64,000 nt of DNA from Corynebacterium dentalis. GTDB lineage: Bacteria; Actinomycetota; Actinomycetes; Mycobacteriales; Mycobacteriaceae. A program made the translations under genes and the position numbers. Below, piece after piece: positions 59,132 through 64,000 of this stretch. The notes beneath the pieces were generated by a model. The model did not search any database. It saw nothing but the letters and a program-made list of their open reading frames with translations, and had not been told where the DNA came from. The first letter of the stretch is position 1. The number at the start of each line of letters is the position of its first letter. The stretch is from positions 124,001-188,000 of the forward strand of contig NZ_OCTS01000004.1 in NCBI RefSeq assembly GCF_900232865.1, given 5' to 3'.

Positions 59132-59665
59132 ATGGCTCAACTAGAAAACAAGAACATTGCAGTCTTGGCCACCAACGGCTTCGAAGACAGCGAGCTCAGT
59201 TCCCCAATTGAGGCGGCAAAGAGCGAGGGCGCGCAGATCACCCTCGTGGCCCCATCCACTGAGGACATCGAGGGCAAGAACGGCTCCAAGGTCTCCGTGG
59301 ACACCACCACCGAGGAAGCCCGCGGCACGGACTTCGACGCCATCATCCTTCCCGGTGGCACCGGCAATGCCGATCAGCTGCGGACGGACGAGGCCGCGGT
59401 GGAGATCGTGAAGAAGCACGTCGAGGCCGGCAAGCCACTGGCCGTCATCTGCCACGGCGCGTGGATCCTCACGGACGCAGACGTGCTGCGAGGACGCACC
59501 CTGACCTCCTACCCATCCCTGAAGACGGACCTCACCAACGCTGGTGCCACGTGGGTGGACGAAGAGGTGCACGTGGACAACGGACTCGTTTCCTCCCGCA
59601 CCCCGAAGGACTTGGATGCGTTCAACGCCAAGCTCGTCGAGGAATTCGCTGAAGGCCAGCACTAA
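59132..59665 (+). CDS. DJ-1/PfpI-family protein
   Basis: The 177-residue protein has the nucleophile elbow AVICHGAWIL with the conserved Cys, the GFEDSEL start loop and the DAIILPGGTGNADQLR block of PfpI/YhbO-type proteins. Members act as proteases, glyoxalases or deglycases in stress defence; which applies is unclear. AGGAGG precedes ATG 59132. It converges on the lipoprotein gene with 4 bp overlap. Confidence 0.9.
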   Translation: MAQLENKNIAVLATNGFEDSELSSPIEAAKSEGAQITLVAPSTEDIEGKNGSKVSVDTTTEEARGTDFDAIILPGGTGNADQLRTDEAAVEIVKKHVEAGKPLAVICHGAWILTDADVLRGRTLTSYPSLKTDLTNAGATWVDEEVHVDNGLVSSRTPKDLDAFNAKLVEEFAEGQH

Positions 59666-60228
59666 TTAGTTTCGGTAGTTTCCGCTTCTACCGTTTCGTT
59701 GAACTCGGCAGTATCCAGCTGCCACGGCTCATGGCGCTCCGGCTTATGGAAGGCCATGGGCGTTTCTACTTTCAACCATCCGCGGTATTCCGGATCCGGC
59801 ATATCTGCAGGTGGTTGAGCTGATTCTGAGGGAGTTGCGGATTCGGTGGGGGGCTGGCGCGCAAAGGCCTCCGGGTTCGAGGTCTCGAAGGTGCCGCAGA
59901 GGTTGGTGTCATCGAGCTTGACGGGCTTGATGTCCATCTCCACGCCCTCGCCGCGCAGGTACACGTTCTGGTGGTCGGATCCCGGATCCGAGTTGTCCTC
60001 GATCTTGTCCGACTCTGAGTCCATCAGCTCCTTGGCCTTATCGGCCGTCACGCCGGGGCACTGGACATAAAACTCCTGGTAGTCCGGCCCGTAGATCACT
60101 GCGAAGTTGGACTCCGCGTACTGTTCCCGGCCGTCGTCAAGGTTGCGGGAGATTTCCTTGCCGCAGGCGCTCAGGCCCAGCACCATCGGCAGAATAAGAG
60201 CAGTCGCCACAATCCGTGATCGCTTCAT
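59662..60228 (-). CDS. Putative lipoprotein (DUF3558-like)
   Basis: The 188-residue precursor has a lipobox LSAC at about residues 19-22 after a hydrophobic leader, so Cys22 is probably lipidated. The mature part has two further Cys (QCPGV and NLCGTF) and an acidic, Pro/Thr-rich C-terminus. No enzymatic motif is visible, and the DUF3558 relation is only a resemblance. It is followed upstream by the antiporter gene on the same strand. Confidence 0.72.
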   Translation of the reverse strand: MKRSRIVATALILPMVLGLSACGKEISRNLDDGREQYAESNFAVIYGPDYQEFYVQCPGVTADKAKELMDSESDKIEDNSDPGSDHQNVYLRGEGVEMDIKPVKLDDTNLCGTFETSNPEAFARQPPTESATPSESAQPPADMPDPEYRGWLKVETPMAFHKPERHEPWQLDTAEFNETVEAETTETN

Positions 60229-60283
60229 TGTGCGCCCTCTTTCTGTTTATCCCCGGCAGCCGAACAGTTGTCTGTGCCTGATC

Positions 60284-61633
60284 TTAAAGCACCATCGCCG
60301 CAATCCAGCCGGAAGCCAGCAGCGGGATGTTGTAGTGCAGGAAGGTCGGGATGACGGAGTCCCGGATGTGGTCGTGCTGGCCGTCCGCGTTCAGGCCGGA
60401 GGTTGGGCCCAGTGTGGAGTCCGACGCCGGGGAGCCGGCATCGCCCAGCGCGCCAGCAGCGCCGATGATCGCGATTGTTGCCGCTGGGCTGAAGCCCATG
60501 GCGGTACAGAGTGGGACATAGATCGTAGCGATGATCGGCAGCGTGGAGAATGAAGAGCCGATGCCCATGGTCACCACGAGTCCCACGATCAGCATGGCGA
60601 TGCCTGCAGCGGGACGGTTCTCGCCGAAGATCTCCGAAGTGGCGTCTACGAGGGTTTCCACCTCGCCGGTCGCGCTCATCACGGCGGCGAAGCCCTGGGC
60701 GGTGATCATGATGAAGCCGATCAGGGCCATCATCTTCATGCCGGAGGTGAACACATCATCAGCTTCGCGCCAGTTCACGGCACCGGTGAGCATGAAGATA
60801 GCCAGGCCGGTCAGAGCACCAATGAGCAGCGAGTCCGCCTCAGTCTCCATGGACTGCATGATCACCTGCACCGCGAAGGTAGCCACCACGGCAACGAGTG
60901 CCACGATGATTTTGTAGCGGGAGATCTCCTCGGGCTCCTTGGCATCCGCGATGGGCAGGTTCTCGTAGTCGCGTGGCTTGCGGTAGGTCACGAAGACTGC
61001 GACCAGCATGCCGGCGACCATGCCCAAGGCAGGGATGGTCATGACGTGCACGATATCCACGCCGGAGGTGTCCAGTCCGGCGGTTTCAATGTTGCCCAGC
61101 AGGATCTCGTTGAGGAAGATATTGCCAAAGCCCACGGGGATCCACATGTAGGTGGTGACCAGGCCAAACGTGATGACGGACGCCACCGCACGGCGGTCCA
61201 AGCGCAGGCGGTTCATCACGCCCAGCAGCGGCGGAACGATCAGTGGAATAAAGGCAATGTGCACGGGGATGAGGTTCTGACTCATGATGGACATCGCCAA
61301 AATGCCCGCGAGCATCAGCCACTTCGTCACGGCAACGGCGCGGCCCACAGTTGCGGAATCGTCCTTACCCAGCTTGTTCATCACCGAGCGTGCCAGCACC
61401 GTGGGCAGCCCGGAGCTGGCCACAGCCATGGCGAAGGCACCCAACAGCGCGTAGCTCAGCGCAATCTGCGCACCGCCGGAGAGGCCATCTTGGAAGGCGA
61501 CCATGGTGGCGTCGAGACCAATTCCACTGAGCAACCCACCCACGAGGGCGCCGATAAATAGGGCCAGGACCACGTGCACGCGCACAGCGGCGAGCACCAA
61601 CATGACCAGCACAGCAATGAGAACAGCATTCAT
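60284..61633 (-). CDS. Na+/H+ antiporter-family membrane transporter (NhaC/YuiF-like)
   Basis: The 449-residue protein has about eleven hydrophobic segments and internal symmetry, with GIGSSFSTLPIIATIYVPL and GAAGALGDAGSPASDSTLGPTSGL, the latter a typical family motif. It probably exchanges sodium or carries an organic acid or amino acid with sodium. The substrate cannot be told. It stands 55 bp from the lipoprotein gene. Confidence 0.82.
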   Translation of the reverse strand: MNAVLIAVLVMLVLAAVRVHVVLALFIGALVGGLLSGIGLDATMVAFQDGLSGGAQIALSYALLGAFAMAVASSGLPTVLARSVMNKLGKDDSATVGRAVAVTKWLMLAGILAMSIMSQNLIPVHIAFIPLIVPPLLGVMNRLRLDRRAVASVITFGLVTTYMWIPVGFGNIFLNEILLGNIETAGLDTSGVDIVHVMTIPALGMVAGMLVAVFVTYRKPRDYENLPIADAKEPEEISRYKIIVALVAVVATFAVQVIMQSMETEADSLLIGALTGLAIFMLTGAVNWREADDVFTSGMKMMALIGFIMITAQGFAAVMSATGEVETLVDATSEIFGENRPAAGIAMLIVGLVVTMGIGSSFSTLPIIATIYVPLCTAMGFSPAATIAIIGAAGALGDAGSPASDSTLGPTSGLNADGQHDHIRDSVIPTFLHYNIPLLASGWIAAMVL

Positions 61634-61709
61634 GCTGGAAAATATACGGCAGGGAGGAAAAAATTCGTTAGTCGCGGGTCACCCCTCCCGGTGCTCTAGG
61701 ATTGGTGGC

Positions 61710-62534
61710 ATGAGCAGCAGCAACGTGACATTTACTCGAGGCACCGGCGAGCTTGAGAACATCGCCTACATCACTCTGGACCGGCCGGAGAAGCTCAACG
61801 GCCTCACCCTGGAGATGCTGCGCGATCTGACGCGCTACTCCAAGGAGATCGCCGCTGATCGCAGCATCCGCGCGGTGATCGTACAGGGTGCGGAGCACAA
61901 TTTCTGTGCTGGCCTGGACTTTGGCACGGTGATGAAGAACCCCTTGGACATCGCCAAGGCGTTCGCGCCGCGTCCGTGGTGGGGCACGAACCTGTTTCAG
62001 GAAGGGCCGTGGTGTTTCCGACGCTTACCTGTGCCCGTCATCGCTGTTGTGGAAGGTTATTGCTTCGGTGGCGGAGTGCAGATCGCCATGGCCGCCGATT
62101 ACCGCTTCACCACGGCGGATTCCCAGTGGTCCGTTCTGGAGGCCAAGTGGGGTCTGATTCCGGATATGTCTGGAATCCAGTCCTTGTCCGAAGTGCTGCC
62201 CATCGACGTGGCCAAGCGCCTGACCATGACGGGCGAGCAGTTCAACGGCACGCGCGCCGTGGAACTGGGCCTGGCCAGCGAGATCAGCGACAATCCGTTG
62301 GCTGCGGCGGAGGAGTTCGCACGTCTGATTGCCACACGTTCGCCGGATTCCGTGGCGTACGCGAAGCGCTTGTTTGAAGAAACGTGGAACAAGGGCCCGC
62401 GAGCCACGTTCTTCAAGGAGCGCCTGCGCCAAGCGCGTTTGCTGGGCGCGAAAAACACCAAGATCGCGCAGAAGGCCGCGGAGAAGGCCAAGGGCATCGG
62501 CGAGGCAGTGAAGTACAACAAGCGAGGGGTTTAG
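61710..62534 (+). CDS. Enoyl-CoA hydratase/isomerase family protein
   Basis: The 274-residue crotonase-fold protein has the oxyanion regions [12 protein letters not shown] and [19 protein letters not shown]. It starts at ATG 61710 ([11 protein letters not shown]); a longer frame to 61503 overlaps the divergent antiporter. It hydrates or isomerises an enoyl-CoA. Of the two hydratase glutamates, one ([10 protein letters not shown], in EAKWG) is present. The gene ends with a 4-bp overlap on convergent gluQ. Confidence 0.88.
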   Translation: MSSSNVTFTRGTGELENIAYITLDRPEKLNGLTLEMLRDLTRYSKEIAADRSIRAVIVQGAEHNFCAGLDFGTVMKNPLDIAKAFAPRPWWGTNLFQEGPWCFRRLPVPVIAVVEGYCFGGGVQIAMAADYRFTTADSQWSVLEAKWGLIPDMSGIQSLSEVLPIDVAKRLTMTGEQFNGTRAVELGLASEISDNPLAAAEEFARLIATRSPDSVAYAKRLFEETWNKGPRATFFKERLRQARLLGAKNTKIAQKAAEKAKGIGEAVKYNKRGV

Positions 62535-63439
62535 GGGCTCCAGGTCACTGGCTGTTGAGTGACGCGAGAAGGGTCGAAGTCCGCGATATCTCTTAACCCC
62601 AGAGAATCTTTGACCCATTCCAGCGCGCGGTCTGCTCCGATTTCTCGCAGCGTCGCCGCGCCATCGCGCTTGGCCAGGCGCTTGCCGTCTGGGCCCAGCA
62701 CCAGCGGGACGTGCACGTATTCCACGGGTGCGTAGCCCAGCAGATCCGCGAGGTAGGCCTGTCGAGGAGCTGAGCTGAGCAGATCATCTCCGCGCACCAC
62801 TTGATCCACTCCCGCCAGGTGGTCATCCACCACCACTGCCAGGTTGTAGGCGAAGTCCGAGTCGGTCACCTGGTTCGCGTTGCCTCCACGCCGCAGCACG
62901 AAATCATCCACCTCGCCGGTGTAAAGACCGCCTTCAGCTTCCAGGGAGAAAGATTCGCGGACGGTGTGCGAGTTGGCGTCGGGCCGAAGACGAAGGGCTG
63001 GGACGCGATCCTGCGCAACCAATTCAGCCTGCTTTTCCGCACGCTGAGCAGGGGAAAGATCGCGGCACGTGCCCGGATAGCGGCCGGGGATGGCATGCGG
63101 AGCACGGGAGGCATCTTGGATGTCCTTGCGGGAGCAGTAGCACTCGTAGACAAGGCCGCGTTGTTGCAGGTCAGCGAGAGCCTCGGCGTAAAAAGACAAG
63201 GTCTGCTGCTGGCTGGCAACGGGCTCCTCCCACGTGATGCCAAACGCGGCCAAATCCTCGAGCTGGCGGGTGGCGGTTTCGGGAGAGGAACGTTGGGCGT
63301 CGATGTCATCAATGCGCATCCGGAACCCGCGTCCGGAATGCTGCGCGAACAGCCACGCGAGCACTGCCGTGCGTAGGTTGCCCAAATGCAGGTCACCGGA
63401 GGGGCTGGGCGCGTACCGGCCGAATCCTTGTGTGGTCAT
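62531..63439 (-). CDS. gluQ: Glutamyl-Q tRNA(Asp) synthetase
   Basis: The 302-residue truncated GluRS-like enzyme has the class I signature HLGN in [32 protein letters not shown] in place of KMSKS, and Cys residues of the zinc site ([11 protein letters not shown] and TCRDLS). It lacks the anticodon-binding domain and attaches glutamate to queuosine in tRNA(Asp). I prefer ATG 63439; TACACT lies 8 nt before it, suggesting a leaderless transcript. GTG 63445 is also open. Confidence 0.93.
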   Translation of the reverse strand: MTTQGFGRYAPSPSGDLHLGNLRTAVLAWLFAQHSGRGFRMRIDDIDAQRSSPETATRQLEDLAAFGITWEEPVASQQQTLSFYAEALADLQQRGLVYECYCSRKDIQDASRAPHAIPGRYPGTCRDLSPAQRAEKQAELVAQDRVPALRLRPDANSHTVRESFSLEAEGGLYTGEVDDFVLRRGGNANQVTDSDFAYNLAVVVDDHLAGVDQVVRGDDLLSSAPRQAYLADLLGYAPVEYVHVPLVLGPDGKRLAKRDGAATLREIGADRALEWVKDSLGLRDIADFDPSRVTQQPVTWSP

Positions 63440-63468
63440 CCCCACCAGTGTAGATCTAGATTAAGAGT

Positions 63469-63945
63469 ATGGAATCAGGCAGAGAAAGCCGTCACCTCTT
63501 GTGGTTTATTCTTGCTGCCTTAGCTGGGATTATTCATGCCTCCATCAGTGCGTATTGGGCCGCCGGTGGCAGTTGGCTCTTGGACACTGTTGATCCAAAA
63601 CTTGTTGCATCCATCAAAGAAACAGCGTGGATCTTATGGTTCGTAGCAGCCGCAAAGTTACTCGCTGCAATCCTCCCGCTGTTCGTGGAGATTCGTGGTG
63701 GCTGGCTTCGCGGCATCATTCGCATCGTTAGTAGGATTGGTGCCGTGGGAATCATTGTATGGGGAGGGTGGAATTCCACACGAGCCCACTTAATTTTGCT
63801 AGGCGTCATTGAGCGCAATCCCTCCGCCACAGACAGCAGCCTTATTGGTTACGCGTTTCTCTGGGATCCCCTCTTTCTTGTCTGGGGGATCTTCCTGCTT
63901 ATCGGACTTGTCCGCACGCGCGGTAAGGTCTACTCCCATGGATAA
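63469..63945 (+). CDS. DUF3995 membrane protein
   Basis: The 158-residue protein has four hydrophobic segments and the family-like start FILAALAGIIHASISAYWAAGGSWLLDTV. Function unknown. It overlaps the next gene by 8 bp. Confidence 0.75.
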   Translation: MESGRESRHLLWFILAALAGIIHASISAYWAAGGSWLLDTVDPKLVASIKETAWILWFVAAAKLLAAILPLFVEIRGGWLRGIIRIVSRIGAVGIIVWGGWNSTRAHLILLGVIERNPSATDSSLIGYAFLWDPLFLVWGIFLLIGLVRTRGKVYSHG

Positions 63946-64000
63946 CCAGCGCCAGGACATCTCCTTCAACCTGCACACTCGCCTCGCGGACACCCTAGAT
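63938..64000 (+). CDS. 5' end of an unidentified gene (cut by window edge)
   Basis: ATG 63938 opens a frame that stays open to the end of the window: MDNQRQDISFNLHTRLADT and two more residues. It overlaps the preceding gene by 8 bp, suggesting coupling. Too short to identify. Confidence 0.55.
   Translation, partial: MDNQRQDISFNLHTRLADTLD

Overview
This window is a chromosomal segment of a moderately high-GC actinobacterium, almost certainly a Corynebacterium. The evidence is gene content and order: glxR, whcA, pbp1A, the mrp antiporter, divergent katA/sigC, lysC-asd, leuA, the dnaQ-like gene, murT-gatD, recR, ybaB, dnaX and aspT follow one another as I remember them from C. glutamicum and, more loosely, from M. 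tuberculosis. A LIP-type secreted lipase hints at the lipid-requiring corynebacteria, but the species cannot be fixed from the sequence alone.

Layout. 0-9 kb: cold-shock gene, a possible 35-residue small protein, an MrfA/YprA-type helicase, a secreted lipase, and a minus-strand Tad/Flp pilus cluster (CpaE-like, TadA, a single-ORF TadB-TadC fusion, a Flp pilin, two TadE-type proteins). 9-18 kb: HAD phosphatase, holin-X protein, degenerate alpha/beta hydrolase, MarP protease, Nudix, TlpA, endonuclease III, GlxR, MBL hydrolase, RidA, a 50-residue DUF4177 protein and WhcA. 18-32 kb: class A PBP, metallophosphoesterase, tRNA-Pro, a frameshifted pyrimidine-dimer glycosylase, the six-gene Mrp antiporter, Ohr, catalase. 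32-44 kb: SigC, an SDR, coproporphyrin ferrochelatase, lysC-asd, a DMT transporter, and the thiC-E-O-S-G-F operon under a TPP riboswitch. 44-58 kb: leuA behind a leucine-rich leader peptide and attenuator-like hairpin, a DnaQ-like protein that has lost its catalytic residues, murT-gatD, a DUF222-HNH protein, recR-ybaB-dnaX, a SUFU-like protein, and an ECF41 sigma factor whose frame runs without a stop into the aspartate aminotransferase. Then SRP RNA and tRNA-Ser. 58-64 kb: a broken DUF6985 gene, a DJ-1 protein, a lipoprotein, an antiporter, a crotonase, gluQ, and the first codons of a further gene.

Most notable observations. (1) A 15-bp sequence, GTTGGCGTCGRAAAA, occurs five times exactly and four more times with one mismatch, in both orientations, in coding and non-coding DNA and in several reading frames. 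That points to a DNA-level signal such as an uptake-like, recombination or segregation sequence. (2) An ECF41 module (AhpD-like partner gene, sigma factor, and an upstream promoter that matches TGTCACA-N16-CGTC exactly) feeds in frame into aspT, which also keeps its own ribosome binding site, so one locus may make both a sigma-aminotransferase fusion and free AspT. (3) Both tRNA genes are followed by a broken gene.
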